From: Clostridia bacterium
GTDB lineage: Bacteria > Bacillota_A > Clostridia > Christensenellales > CAG-138
Direction of reading: 5' to 3'
NCBI GenBank assembly: GCA_017553815.1
Contig: JAFZJT010000024.1
Coordinates: forward strand, 1 to 8,063
DNA: 8,063 nucleotides
The position numbers were made by a program, and so were the translations under genes. A model generated the notes under the pieces. It saw only the letters and a program-made list of their open reading frames with translations, was not told the DNA's origin and ran no database searches. Below are positions 1 to 7,705 of this stretch, piece by piece (the first letter of the stretch is position 1; every line of letters begins with the position of its first letter).

Positions 1-301
1 GCACTGGACGGACAGTGTATCGGACCGCAAGGGAGCCGTGGGTCTTGCGCCCTGCCGTATAGATCCTGTATTCATAAGGGTATTCCGAGGAATCCCTCTC
101 CGAGAGCTCCACTGCGCCGTTTTCGTCCGTCACTGAAAGCCCCTCCGGCTCGCAGCCGGGGATCGTCACGGTCGAGAGCGCGAACCGGAACAGTTCGGTG
201 CTCGCTGCTCTTGTGATCTTGTCAAATACAATTTCAATATCCATGTGCGAAACGAAAGCGCCGTCTGCATACGGTTTCATTGTGATCGTGCAGTTTGCCA
301 T
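1..301 (-). CDS. N-terminal part of a further operon gene, possibly M61/M1-like peptidase
   Basis: The frame is open from the ATG at 299-301 to the window edge, giving 100 residues with no stop, so the C-terminal part is missing. It begins one base after the MalY/PatB-type stop codon, and GGAGG lies 6 nt upstream inside that gene's end, so the start is secure. There is no signal peptide. The sequence looks like an all-beta domain: alternating polar and hydrophobic strands such as MDIEIVFD (20-27), LFRFALSTVTIPG (37-49) and LAVRYTVRP (about 90-98). The last of these resembles the VRYRV strand that ends the N-terminal domain of M61 glycyl-aminopeptidase-like proteins, and a related domain opens M1 aminopeptidases. 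The zinc motif HEXXH would lie beyond the edge, so the peptidase call is tentative. A peptidase would fit a peptide-uptake operon. Confidence 0.6.
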   Translation of the reverse strand, partial: MANCTITMKPYADGAFVSHMDIEIVFDKITRAASTELFRFALSTVTIPGCEPEGLSVTDENGAVELSERDSSEYPYEYRIYTAGRKTHGSLAVRYTVRPV

Positions 302-302
302 T

Positions 303-1484
303 TTATACCTCCATAGACTGTAATGCTTCACGAACCTTATTGAGGGAATTTTGCAATTCCTCTCTCGGAGCGGCAATGGAATAGCGTACGCAGGTAGGTT
401 TTCCGTAGTATTCTTCGCCTTCGTCGCCTATGAGCATTCCCTTCTCGCGCAGAAGCTTGTCAAGCTCGTTCCATACTTCGCCGTATGCGGAATAATCCAC
501 CCACAGAACGAACGTTGCCTGCGGACGCCGGAGCTTTGCTTTCGGCAAATACTGCTTCAAAAAGTTTTCGAATACAAGGACATTATCCCATAGATACCGA
601 TTGAGCGCAAGCACCCAATCCCGTCCCTCTTCGGTGTACGCCTCCAGCATACCGGCATAGACCATCGGATCGACCGAGCCGAAGTGATCTGCGTTTCGCT
701 GTGCAATATATCGGTCGCGTAAATCGGGATTGCGAATGATGACGTTTGCATGGTTCACGCCGGTCAGGCTGAACACTTTTCCCATGGAAGTACAGGTGAT
801 CGCCAAGCCATCGTCTCCTGCAATTTCGGAATACGGCGCAACTCTGTTCCCGTCAAAAACAACCTCCGCAAAAATCTCGTCCGAAAAGACCGCAACGCCG
901 TATGCCTTCGAAAGCGACGCGATATACGAAAGCGCATCCTCCGACAGGATGGATCCGGTCGGATTGTTGGGATTACAGATCACAAGCAGCTTGTTTTCTT
1001 CTTTTTGAAACGCTGCCTCTAACGCATCTCTGTCAAGTGCATATCCGTCATCCGTTTCTGTCAGCGGTACGGCGTAAGTGCCTCTGTGCAGTCTTGCCGC
1101 CGCCTGATTGTATCGATTGTAGTTCGGAGGCAAAACAATGATGTTGTCGCCCTCCTGCGTCAGAAGTCGGATCGCCGTCGCAAGCGAGAAAATGGTTCCG
1201 TGCGTGGGGACGATCCAATCCGGTTTGATCTCCCAACTGCGCAGATGCCGCATCCACCACGTTACGGCGTTTCTGTAATCGTCTCCGATCAGCGAATAGC
1301 CGAACGTCCCTTTTCGGGCAAGCTCCGAAACCCCGCGGCAGAAGGCGGGACAGGTTGCGAATTCAAATTCCGCACCGGCGTAGCCCAAAAGCCCTTCTGC
1401 TTTGATCGCTTCCGGCGTAAAATAATCCTTCAGCCAAGGAACTTTTCCGTTCCGATCGGCTCTTTTGTCAAACGAATACTGCAT
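303..1484 (-). CDS. MalY/PatB-family PLP enzyme, probable cysteine-S-conjugate beta-lyase / class I-II aminotransferase
   Basis: This 393-residue cytoplasmic protein is of normal length for the MalY/PatB group of fold-type I PLP enzymes. Visible landmarks are PTHGTIFSLATAIRLLTQEGD (93-113, PLP-phosphate side), PPNYNRY (119-125), CNPNNPTG (170-177), SDEI (201-204, D202 pairing with the PLP ring nitrogen), SMGKVFSLTG (233-242, K236 as Schiff-base lysine) and CVRYSIAAPRE (365-375, R367 binding substrate carboxylate). MalY/PatB enzymes typically cleave cystathionine or cysteine S-conjugates to thiol, pyruvate and ammonia; some relatives are transaminases, and sequence alone does not settle which this is. 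The group's usual PPVYYPF and PSKTFN stretches read differently here, so the substrate may differ. The gene begins 7 nt after the ATPase gene. Its last codons (ATGGAGGTATAA) contain the ribosome binding site of the next gene, so the pair is tightly coupled. Confidence 0.88.
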   Translation of the reverse strand: MQYSFDKRADRNGKVPWLKDYFTPEAIKAEGLLGYAGAEFEFATCPAFCRGVSELARKGTFGYSLIGDDYRNAVTWWMRHLRSWEIKPDWIVPTHGTIFSLATAIRLLTQEGDNIIVLPPNYNRYNQAAARLHRGTYAVPLTETDDGYALDRDALEAAFQKEENKLLVICNPNNPTGSILSEDALSYIASLSKAYGVAVFSDEIFAEVVFDGNRVAPYSEIAGDDGLAITCTSMGKVFSLTGVNHANVIIRNPDLRDRYIAQRNADHFGSVDPMVYAGMLEAYTEEGRDWVLALNRYLWDNVLVFENFLKQYLPKAKLRRPQATFVLWVDYSAYGEVWNELDKLLREKGMLIGDEGEEYYGKPTCVRYSIAAPREELQNSLNKVREALQSMEV

Positions 1485-1486
1485 AG

Positions 1487-1493
1487 TCACCTC
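1487..1493 (-). promoter_or_regulatory. Ribosome binding site deciding the MalY/PatB-type start
   Basis: GAGGTGA on the minus strand pairs continuously with the 16S rRNA 3' end, and its last base is 2 nt from the ATG at 1482-1484. It overlaps the TGA stop codon (1492-1494) of the upstream ATPase gene. In-frame ATGs farther upstream (up to 1529) would lie inside that ATPase gene and would add residues unlike the family. Confidence 0.75.
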
Positions 1494-2451
1494 ACAGCAC
1501 ATGACAGGCGGCATAATGATCGTGTGCAATCCTCTTCAGCTCTGGCGTTTCCGATTTGCACTTCTCCGTTGCGTACGGACAGCGATTTGCAAAGAGACAG
1601 CCGGGCTTGGTGTCGATGGGACTCGAAACCTCTCCGGGAAGCTTCGTATATTCCTTTGCTTTTTCTACCGCAGGATCGGTCACCGGAACTGCGTTCATCA
1701 AGCCGATCGTGTAGGGATGCGCGGGGTGTGAATAGACCTCCTCAGATCCGCCGAACTCGACGATGCGTCCGAGATACATGACCGCGACGCGGTGCGAGAT
1801 ATAACGGACCACGGAAAGATCGTGCGAAATAAACAGATAGCTGAGGTCTCTCTCGTCACGCAGATCCAGCAGCAGATTGACGATCTGCGCCTGCACGGAA
1901 ACATCGAGCGCGGAGATCGCTTCGTCACAGACGATGAACTCCGGATTGACCGCAAGCGCGCGCGCAATGCCGACGCGCTGACGCTGACCGCCCGAAAATT
2001 CATGCGGAAACCGGTTTGCATGGGAATGATGGAGTCCGACTTGTTTCAAAAGATCATACATGATCTCATTGCGCTCCTGCCGGTTTGCGCCAATCTTATG
2101 CGTATCGAGGCCCTCCGATATGATCTCTCCGACCGTCATAAAGGGGTTGAGCGAGGAGTATGGATCCTGAAAAATCATCTGCATCTTTCGGCAGAGCTCG
2201 AGCTGCTGCTTTCTTGTGGTCTTGGTTATGTCGTTTCCCTCATAGAAGATCTTACCGCCGTCAGGTTCATAAACCTTCAGGAGCGTTCTTCCGACGGTCG
2301 TCTTTCCGCAGCCGGATTCGCCGACCAAACCGAGTGTTTCGCCTTTTCGCAGTGTAAACGACACGTCGTCGACCGCTTTCAAAGTATGTCCGCCCTTCAG
2401 GTGAAAGTATTTTTTCAGCCCTTCGACTCTCAAAAGCTCTTGCGTGTTCAT
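1492..2451 (-). CDS. dppF: Peptide-type ABC transporter ATPase, DppF/OppF family
   Basis: The 319-residue protein is the second ATPase of the importer. Walker [10 protein letters not shown] (44-52), Q-loop Q95 in [12 protein letters not shown], signature SGGQRQR (153-159), Walker B FIVCDE (172-177, catalytic E177) and switch H210 are all present. Both ATP sites of the heterodimer therefore look competent. [10 protein letters not shown] is the usual form in the F-type subunit. The C-terminal extension has HPYTIGL (245-251) and cysteines C285, C291, C298 and C316, the same C-X5-C-X6-C spacing as the partner ATPase and a likely iron-sulfur site. AAGGAGG lies 7 nt before the start, inside the end of the upstream ATPase gene, which it overlaps by ATGA. 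The stop codon lies 7 nt before the MalY/PatB-type gene, whose ribosome binding site overlaps it. The symbol denotes family only. Confidence 0.93.
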   Translation of the reverse strand: MNTQELLRVEGLKKYFHLKGGHTLKAVDDVSFTLRKGETLGLVGESGCGKTTVGRTLLKVYEPDGGKIFYEGNDITKTTRKQQLELCRKMQMIFQDPYSSLNPFMTVGEIISEGLDTHKIGANRQERNEIMYDLLKQVGLHHSHANRFPHEFSGGQRQRVGIARALAVNPEFIVCDEAISALDVSVQAQIVNLLLDLRDERDLSYLFISHDLSVVRYISHRVAVMYLGRIVEFGGSEEVYSHPAHPYTIGLMNAVPVTDPAVEKAKEYTKLPGEVSSPIDTKPGCLFANRCPYATEKCKSETPELKRIAHDHYAACHVL

Positions 2452-3494
2452 TTCTGTTCCTCCTTCTTCGGACGAAGCGTTTTCTCGGTTCCGCAGGGCG
2501 GGACAATCTCTGCGCTGCAGCGCTCGTCCATCAGCCAGCAGCGAACCTTATGTCCGGGAGATACTTCAAATTCCGGCGGAAGATGATCCACACAGGCGTT
2601 CATGCAATACTGACATCTCGAAGCGAATCCGCAGCCTTTCGGCGGCGCAAACAGATCGGGCGGCGTTCCGGGGATCGAGAAAAGCCGCTCCGGCACCTCT
2701 CCGGTCAACGACGGCATGGAACCGATCAGCCCCCATGTATAGGGGTGCTTCGGACGATAGAAGACGTCCTCCGCCGTGCCGCTTTCGACCACTTGCCCCG
2801 CATACATGACCGCGATCCGATCCGCCATTTTTGCAACGACGCCCATATTGTGCGTGATGAAAATGATACCCATATTGAGCTCCTTTTTGAGCCCGTTCAT
2901 CAATTCCAAAATCTGCGCCTGAATCGTTACGTCAAGCGCGGTTGTCGGCTCGTCCGCAAGCAGGATCGAAGGATGCAGCGATAGCGCCATTGCGATCATC
3001 ACGCGCTGCCGCTGACCGCCGCTCAACGTATGCGGGAAGCGGTCATAGATTACGGCGGGATTCGGCAGCCCGACCAGCGTGAGCATTTCAAGAATCAGCT
3101 TCTTTGCATCTTCTTTGGAAATGTCCTTGTGCTGGCGGATCGCTTCACGCATCTGCTTGCCGATCTTCGTCGTGGGGTTCAGCGCGGTCATAGCGTCCTG
3201 AAAGATCATCGAGAACTCTTCGCCGCGATACCTGCGCATTTCCTTCTGCGTTTTTTTGACGATGTCCTCGTCTTTATACAGAATCGAACCATGCTTAATT
3301 GAGGCAGGCGGCTCGTCGTTGAGACGCATCAGCGTCTGAATCGTGACGCTCTTTCCGCAGCCGGATTCACCGACAATGCAGAGCGTTTCTCCGCGATCGA
3401 GATAGAAATCCACACCGCGAACGGCTTTGATTTCACCTACAGCAGTATCGAAGGAAACGTGCAGATCTTTGACTTCCAAAAGATGTTCGTTCAT
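2448..3494 (-). CDS. dppD: Peptide-type ABC transporter ATPase, DppD/OppD family
   Basis: This 348-residue cytoplasmic ATPase is one of the two that power the importer. All nucleotide-binding elements are intact: Walker A GESGCGKSV (42-50), Q-loop Q99, signature LSGGQRQR (157-164), Walker B ILLADE (177-182, catalytic E182) and switch H215. The C-terminal oligopeptide-transporter extension has KHPYTWGL (249-256) and cysteines C288, C294, C301 and C319, the pattern I associate with the [4Fe-4S] cluster seen in structures of DppD-type ATPases; C297 is an extra cysteine. A 22-residue polar tail follows. The start has AGGAGG with 8-nt spacing. Both ends overlap their neighbours by 4 nt (ATGA), as expected for subunits made in equal amounts. 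DppD rather than DppF is chosen from its gene order and the FSMIFQDAMTALNP style of the Q-loop. Confidence 0.93.
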   Translation of the reverse strand: MNEHLLEVKDLHVSFDTAVGEIKAVRGVDFYLDRGETLCIVGESGCGKSVTIQTLMRLNDEPPASIKHGSILYKDEDIVKKTQKEMRRYRGEEFSMIFQDAMTALNPTTKIGKQMREAIRQHKDISKEDAKKLILEMLTLVGLPNPAVIYDRFPHTLSGGQRQRVMIAMALSLHPSILLADEPTTALDVTIQAQILELMNGLKKELNMGIIFITHNMGVVAKMADRIAVMYAGQVVESGTAEDVFYRPKHPYTWGLIGSMPSLTGEVPERLFSIPGTPPDLFAPPKGCGFASRCQYCMNACVDHLPPEFEVSPGHKVRCWLMDERCSAEIVPPCGTEKTLRPKKEEQK

Positions 3495-4465
3495 GCTCTT
3501 TTCCTCCTTCTGTATTTGCGCGCCAGATACTCCTCGTCTTTGAGCTTCGGATCGAGCGCATCTCTCAGGCAGTTCCCGAACATGAAGAAGCAGAAGATGA
3601 TCAGACTGATCAGAATCGCCGGGAACAGGAAGCAGTGAAGCTGTGTCATGAATACCTTTACGCCGTCCGTACAGAGCTGTCCTAGGGAGGTCTGCGGAGG
3701 ATTGATGCCGAGACCGATGAAGCTCATCGAGGCTTCGGCGAAGATCGCGCCGGGGATCGCGGAACAGAGACCGACCGCCATATTGCCGAGAATGTTCGGG
3801 AGAATATGACGGAACACAATTCTTCCCGGACGAACGCCAAGCACCTTTGCCGCAAGCACGAATTCACGGTTTTTGAACTGGAGGATTCTTCCGCGGAAGC
3901 CGCGTGCCGAGCCCATCCAGCCGCCGAGCGCGAGTGCCACGATCAGGGAAACCGGTCCGCCGCCGAGCACGACGAGGATCAGAATGATGTAAATCATGCT
4001 CGGAATGCAGATCATAACGTCAACGACGCGCATGATGATCATATCGACCTTGCCGCCGAACCAACCGGCAACAGCACCGACGATGATGCCGATGACATAC
4101 GGGATAAATGCGCCGATCAGCCCGATGATGAGCGAAACGCGCGTACCCATCCAAACCCTTGTAAATAGATCGCGACCGACCTTGTCCGTACCGAACCAGT
4201 GTGCAGCAGACGGTCCCTGCTTTGCATCCTTCAATACCGCTACGTCATAATCATAGGGTGAAAAGATCGGAACGAAGATTGCCATGAGGACAATAATCCC
4301 AAGCAGAATCATGCACAGAACGGCGATCCTGTTCTTCATGAGCCGTTTGAAAACCTCCGGCCAGTAACGCGTCGAAGGACGGAACACTTCCTCGAATTCC
4401 TTGTCCTTCGGGATGGGGCTGAAATCGAGCTCGTTCAGAGGTTCGTTTTGATTGATTGCTTCCAT
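3491..4465 (-). CDS. dppC: Peptide-type ABC transporter permease, DppC/OppC family
   Basis: This 324-residue protein is the second channel subunit. A soluble N-terminal region of about 46 residues precedes the first transmembrane helix (48-67). The family signature HWFGTDKVGRDLFTRVWMG (89-107) follows, then core helices at about 109-133, 147-168, 172-184, 228-246 and 278-297. The EAA loop that couples to an ATPase lies at about 201-224, ending in FRHILPN. The C-terminus is strongly basic (about 316-324). Length is slightly above the usual 280-310 because of the N-terminal region. A good AAGGAGG site overlaps the stop codon of the upstream permease gene, so translation is probably coupled. The stop codon overlaps the start of the next ATPase gene as ATGA. 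The symbol denotes family only. Confidence 0.93.
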   Translation of the reverse strand: MEAINQNEPLNELDFSPIPKDKEFEEVFRPSTRYWPEVFKRLMKNRIAVLCMILLGIIVLMAIFVPIFSPYDYDVAVLKDAKQGPSAAHWFGTDKVGRDLFTRVWMGTRVSLIIGLIGAFIPYVIGIIVGAVAGWFGGKVDMIIMRVVDVMICIPSMIYIILILVVLGGGPVSLIVALALGGWMGSARGFRGRILQFKNREFVLAAKVLGVRPGRIVFRHILPNILGNMAVGLCSAIPGAIFAEASMSFIGLGINPPQTSLGQLCTDGVKVFMTQLHCFLFPAILISLIIFCFFMFGNCLRDALDPKLKDEEYLARKYRRRKRA

Positions 4466-4475
4466 ATTGACCTCC

Positions 4476-5393
4476 TTACGAAATCCTGACGCGCGGATCG
4501 ATCACGCTGTACAGCAGATCGACAATGAAGTTTGCAAGCACGACTATCACGGATTGGAAAACGACCAGTCCGAGCGTCATGGTATAATCGAGACCGGAAA
4601 TGGAGCTGACAAAGTAGGAGCCGAGCCCCGGGATCGAAAAGACCTGTTCTACGACGTAAGAGCCCATCAAGACGCCCGCAACCTCCAGACCGAGATTGGT
4701 CACAAGCGGTAATACGGCGTTGCGGATCTGATGAAACACAACGATCCGGAACTTTGATACGCCCTTCGCCTTTGCTGTCTTCAGATAATCCTGCTTGCCG
4801 ACTTCCAGCATCAGCGTACGCATGGAGCGCGTGTGACTGCAAATGATGGGAATCGCAATTGCGATCGTCGGCAGGATCGTGTGCTTAAAGGACAGCCATT
4901 GGCTGACCGGGAACAGCTTCAGATGCACTGCAAACACCAGTTGCAGCAGCGCTGCAAGCACAAATGCGGGAATCGCCGCAAGAATAACGGTTGAAACCTG
5001 AAATCCGATGTCGATCGCGCCGCCGCGTCTGACTGCAGAAATGATCCCGAAGACCATGCCGAGCGGAATACCGAGGAGCAGCGCCTGAATGCCGAGCTGT
5101 GCCGTGATCGGAAAATACTGAACGATAACCTGATTGACGCTGCGTCCGAGATGCGTCAGCGAATATCCGAAGTCGAGATGAATCAGATTGTTCAGATAAG
5201 AAAGGTATTGCTGCCAGATCGGTCGATTCAACCCGTAATAGTCCATCATTTTCTCCGCATTGGTCATCTGCGTGGGGTTTGCAAGGATAAAGGGATTTCC
5301 CGGCAGCAGACGCAGGAGAAAGAAGCAGAGCGTTGCGATCGCCCAGATGGTGATTACGGAGATCAACAGCCGTTTCAAAATGTATTTTATCAT
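4476..5393 (-). CDS. dppB: Peptide-type ABC transporter permease, DppB/OppB family
   Basis: The 305-residue integral membrane protein forms half of the translocation channel. It shows the family's N-terminal transmembrane helix (about 9-30), the DFGYSL motif (74-79) before the core domain, core helices at about 100-120, 132-155, 172-187, 230-252 and 275-297, and the closing DPRVR motif (299-303). The EAA coupling loop that contacts an ATPase lies at about 201-229 (with AKAKGVSKFRIVVFHQIRN). Length is typical (300-340). The start has AAGGAGA about 8 nt upstream. It pairs with the DppC-type permease gene, which begins 10 nt after its stop codon. The symbol denotes family only; OppB-type and DppB-type permeases cannot be told apart reliably here. 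Confidence 0.93.
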   Translation of the reverse strand: MIKYILKRLLISVITIWAIATLCFFLLRLLPGNPFILANPTQMTNAEKMMDYYGLNRPIWQQYLSYLNNLIHLDFGYSLTHLGRSVNQVIVQYFPITAQLGIQALLLGIPLGMVFGIISAVRRGGAIDIGFQVSTVILAAIPAFVLAALLQLVFAVHLKLFPVSQWLSFKHTILPTIAIAIPIICSHTRSMRTLMLEVGKQDYLKTAKAKGVSKFRIVVFHQIRNAVLPLVTNLGLEVAGVLMGSYVVEQVFSIPGLGSYFVSSISGLDYTMTLGLVVFQSVIVVLANFIVDLLYSVIDPRVRIS

Positions 5394-5417
5394 GGGCTAT
5401 TCTCCTTGATTGATGGA

Positions 5418-5460
5418 ATAAAAACCGGCAGGGCAATCGGGTTTTCCCATTGCCCTGCCG
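5418..5460 (-). terminator. Intergenic hairpin with short U-tract after the binding-protein gene
   Basis: A perfect 12-bp inverted repeat (5426-5437 paired with 5449-5460) is extended by three more G:C pairs (5439-5441 with 5446-5448) around a four-base loop, with one bulged base at 5438. In the transcript the stem is followed by G and then five U, AUU. This has the form of an intrinsic terminator with a short U-tract. It begins about 10 nt after the binding-protein stop codon, and the permease genes have no visible promoter of their own. It therefore more likely acts as a partial terminator or as a 3' end that protects the upstream mRNA than as a full stop. Confidence 0.75.
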
Positions 5461-5469
5461 TAGGAGGAT

Positions 5470-7218
5470 TTAGTCGGTGACCTCTGCGTAGGCAAGCATG
5501 AAACCGTAGGAGATATCGACAACCTCATATCCCTTGATTCGATTCGAGACCGCAGTAATGCCGCCCTGATTCATGATCGGGATAAAGATGAAATCGTTCA
5601 GGAACATTTCTTCTGCCTGTGCAACCAGCGCATACCGCTTGGCTGTGTCGAATTCGGAACAGGCGGTTTCTACCAATGCGTCGAATTCCGGGTTGGAATA
5701 GATTGAGGAGAATGGAGCGCCTGCGCCCATAATGTCGCTTAACGCACCGCCGGTCTTCCAATATCGCATACAGGTAAGCTGGTTTGCTTTGTCAACCTGT
5801 GTTGCCTGATAGTAAATATCATAGTTCATGAATACCATGCTCATGATTGCATCCTGAACCGGTTTGAGTTCGATTTCAATGTTGGTGATGCCGAGCACGC
5901 GCTTCCACTCAGACAGAACGGTTTCTGCCATGAGGCGGAAGGTGTCGTTTTCAAAGGTCAGATACTTGACTTTCGGAAGCTGCGAAACATCGGTGTAGCC
6001 GAGTTCCTCCATTGCCTTCTTGAGATACTCAACTGCCTGCGCTTCATCACCGGAAATCGGGGCAATGTCAATCGGGAATTCCTCGCCGAAGGTCTTACCT
6101 TCGGTCGTGCCTCTGGACAGTTCAAGATAACGGTTCGTCGCTTTGCTCTTGGAATCCACGGTGTTCACAATCGTTTCGCGATCGAGTGCATAGCAGAGTG
6201 CCTTTCTGAAATTGTCGTTTGCCAGCAGTGCGGTTACAGCAGCATCTTTCTGCGCGAAAGTGGTGCCATCAAAGTAAAAACCGGTCGTGTTGAACTGAAT
6301 GCCCTGAAGTGCTCCAGTCATGTACGGGGTCGAGTATTCGTGCAGCAGCGCCTCTGTCTCAACGCCGATGGATTGGAGAATATCCGCTTCGCCGGTGGTA
6401 AACATATTGTACTGCGCGTTTGCATCGGTACCGTGAATTACCTTCACATCTTTGATCTGGAAGGTGTTTTCCGCATCCCAGTAATCGGGATTTTTGGTAA
6501 AACTGAGGCTCGCGCCATAGGTCCAGTCGGTGATGATGTACGGACCGGAGCAGAGGAAATCCTGCGCGGTGCCGCCCAGCGCATCTCCCTTCTCCTCCGC
6601 GTAGCTCTGCTTCATGGGGTAGATGCGCATTTCAGGATCAAATTCCGCTGCGTCATCGTTGAGTTCGAGCACAAACGTGAGATCGTCGATCGCGTGGATG
6701 CCAACCTCAGATACATCGCACTGTCCCGCAAGGAATTCTTTGCCGTTTTTGAGACATTCTACGACAGCCGTTGCCGCTGTGGTCTTGACCGAATGAAGAA
6801 TATAGTAAACAAAGTCAGCAGCTGTGATCTGCGAGCCGTCCTGATAGTATGCTTCGCGGATCTTGTAGGTATAGGTTTTTGCCGTCTCGTCAAATTCGCA
6901 GGAAACCGCCATTTCCGGCTTGATCTCGTTTCCGTACGGTCTGTACAGCATAACAGAGATCAGGTAAAACACGTCCTCATCAAGGTTGGATTGGCTTGTG
7001 AGAAGATTCAGCGTGTTTGGTTCGGTGTAGGCGATGGTCACGGAGCCATAGCCTTCCTTGGTCTTTTCGCGTCCCGTCGGAGCGTCCGTTGCAGCAGCTG
7101 CGCTCTGTGTACTCGAAGGATTCTGCTCAGTCGAGGGATCTGCGGTATAGGTGCTGCATCCGGCAAGAACGCCTGCGAGCATGATCACCGCGATAAAGAG
7201 GGAAAACAGTTTTTTCAT
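5470..7218 (-). CDS. Family 5 solute-binding lipoprotein of a peptide-type ABC importer
   Basis: This 582-residue extracellular protein captures the substrate and delivers it to the permease pair encoded downstream. It begins with a lipoprotein signal peptide: a short basic start (MKK), a hydrophobic core (4-19) and the lipobox LAGC with lipidated C21. A Ser/Thr/Ala/Gln-rich tether (about 22-55) follows. The mature domain shows family 5 (DppA/OppA/NikA superfamily) landmarks: YQDGSQITAADFVY (125-138), CSGPYII (223-229), NPDYWD (243-248) and the FRKALCYALDRE block (337-348). Length is normal for the family. The start has AAAGGAG seven bases upstream. The substrate cannot be read from sequence: oligopeptides, dipeptides, modified peptides or, less likely, a nickel chelate are all possible within this superfamily. 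The gene is followed by a strong hairpin that probably leaves it expressed above the membrane parts. Confidence 0.92.
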   Translation of the reverse strand: MKKLFSLFIAVIMLAGVLAGCSTYTADPSTEQNPSSTQSAAAATDAPTGREKTKEGYGSVTIAYTEPNTLNLLTSQSNLDEDVFYLISVMLYRPYGNEIKPEMAVSCEFDETAKTYTYKIREAYYQDGSQITAADFVYYILHSVKTTAATAVVECLKNGKEFLAGQCDVSEVGIHAIDDLTFVLELNDDAAEFDPEMRIYPMKQSYAEEKGDALGGTAQDFLCSGPYIITDWTYGASLSFTKNPDYWDAENTFQIKDVKVIHGTDANAQYNMFTTGEADILQSIGVETEALLHEYSTPYMTGALQGIQFNTTGFYFDGTTFAQKDAAVTALLANDNFRKALCYALDRETIVNTVDSKSKATNRYLELSRGTTEGKTFGEEFPIDIAPISGDEAQAVEYLKKAMEELGYTDVSQLPKVKYLTFENDTFRLMAETVLSEWKRVLGITNIEIELKPVQDAIMSMVFMNYDIYYQATQVDKANQLTCMRYWKTGGALSDIMGAGAPFSSIYSNPEFDALVETACSEFDTAKRYALVAQAEEMFLNDFIFIPIMNQGGITAVSNRIKGYEVVDISYGFMLAYAEVTD

Positions 7219-7244
7219 AATGATACTCCTTTTGAAAATGTTGG

Positions 7245-7703
7245 TTATTGTACTTCAACGATGGCTTCGATCTCCACCGTGGCGTCCATAGGAAGCTGAT
7301 TTGTGCCGACCGCCGTACGGGCATGATGTCCCTTTTCGCCGAGTGCATCATATAGAAGCTGTGACGCTGCGTTGACGACGATGTGCTGCTGCATAAAGCC
7401 GGTCTTGCTGTTAACAAACGCCTGCAGCTTGACAATGCGAACGATTCTGTCGAGATCGCCAAGATGCGCCTTGAGCGATGCAAGGATATTGATTGCGCAA
7501 ATCTTCGCCGCTTCTTCGCCGTCCTCAAGTGTTCTTTCCTCGCCGACCTTTCCGGCGTAGAGGAGCTTTCCGTCCAGCATGGGGATCTGTCCGGATACAT
7601 AGCAGAGATTTCCGGTCTGTACAACCGGGACATACAGTGCTTTCGGCGCAGAAAGCGCCGGGAGCTCAATTCCCATTTCCTTGATCCTTTTTTCTGCTTC
7701 CAT
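7245..7703 (-). CDS. RidA/YjgF/YER057c/UK114-family protein (enamine/imine deaminase type)
   Basis: The 152-residue protein covers a single Rid domain. Recognisable parts are VQTGNLCYVSGQIP (residues 28-41), the central helix around EAAKICAINILASLK (64-78), and the C-terminal block HHARTAVGTNQLPMD followed by VEIEAIVEV (127-151). R129 sits where active RidA proteins carry the arginine that binds the substrate carboxylate, so activity on 2-aminoacrylate or related imines is plausible. At about 150 residues it is longer than the canonical 128-residue RidA and fits the longer YjgF-like subgroup, whose substrates are less well defined, so I give no symbol. Rid proteins are cytoplasmic trimers. 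The start is supported by AAGGAGA 8-9 nt upstream, inside the end of the preceding gene. The solute-binding protein gene begins 26 nt downstream. The link to the MalY/PatB enzyme of the same operon, whose reaction makes 2-aminoacrylate, is inference. Confidence 0.9.
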   Translation of the reverse strand: MEAEKRIKEMGIELPALSAPKALYVPVVQTGNLCYVSGQIPMLDGKLLYAGKVGEERTLEDGEEAAKICAINILASLKAHLGDLDRIVRIVKLQAFVNSKTGFMQQHIVVNAASQLLYDALGEKGHHARTAVGTNQLPMDATVEIEAIVEVQ

Positions 7704-7705
7704 CG

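Noticed and set aside
1485..1529. Upstream in-frame starts for the MalY/PatB-type gene
   Set aside because: They would add 6 to 15 residues that lie inside the ATPase coding sequence and lack a good ribosome binding site, whereas GAGGTGA sits just before 1484.
1086..1781. 231-codon open frame on the plus strand
   Set aside because: It is opposite the MalY/PatB-type and ATPase genes, with an Arg/Ser-rich translation and no recognisable family.
1792..2586. 264-codon open frame on the plus strand
   Set aside because: It lies antisense to the two ATPase genes, whose motifs are complete. Its own translation shows no known domain and has no clear ribosome binding site, so it is a by-product of the codon use opposite.
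5470..7218. Nickel-type (NikA) identity for the solute-binding protein and its transporter
   Set aside because: It belongs to the same superfamily and cannot be excluded formally, but no metal-related gene is nearby and the context (MalY/PatB, RidA, possible peptidase) fits peptide or amino-acid conjugate uptake better.
6340..7299. 319-codon open frame on the plus strand
   Set aside because: It is antisense to the solute-binding protein gene and runs across the gap into the RidA-family gene. The translation is rich in Cys, Arg and Val with no domain pattern.
7644..7660. GC-rich 6-bp hairpin in the RidA-family gene
   Set aside because: It lies within the coding sequence near codons 15-20, has no U-tract, and is explained by the Ala/Pro/Ser codons.
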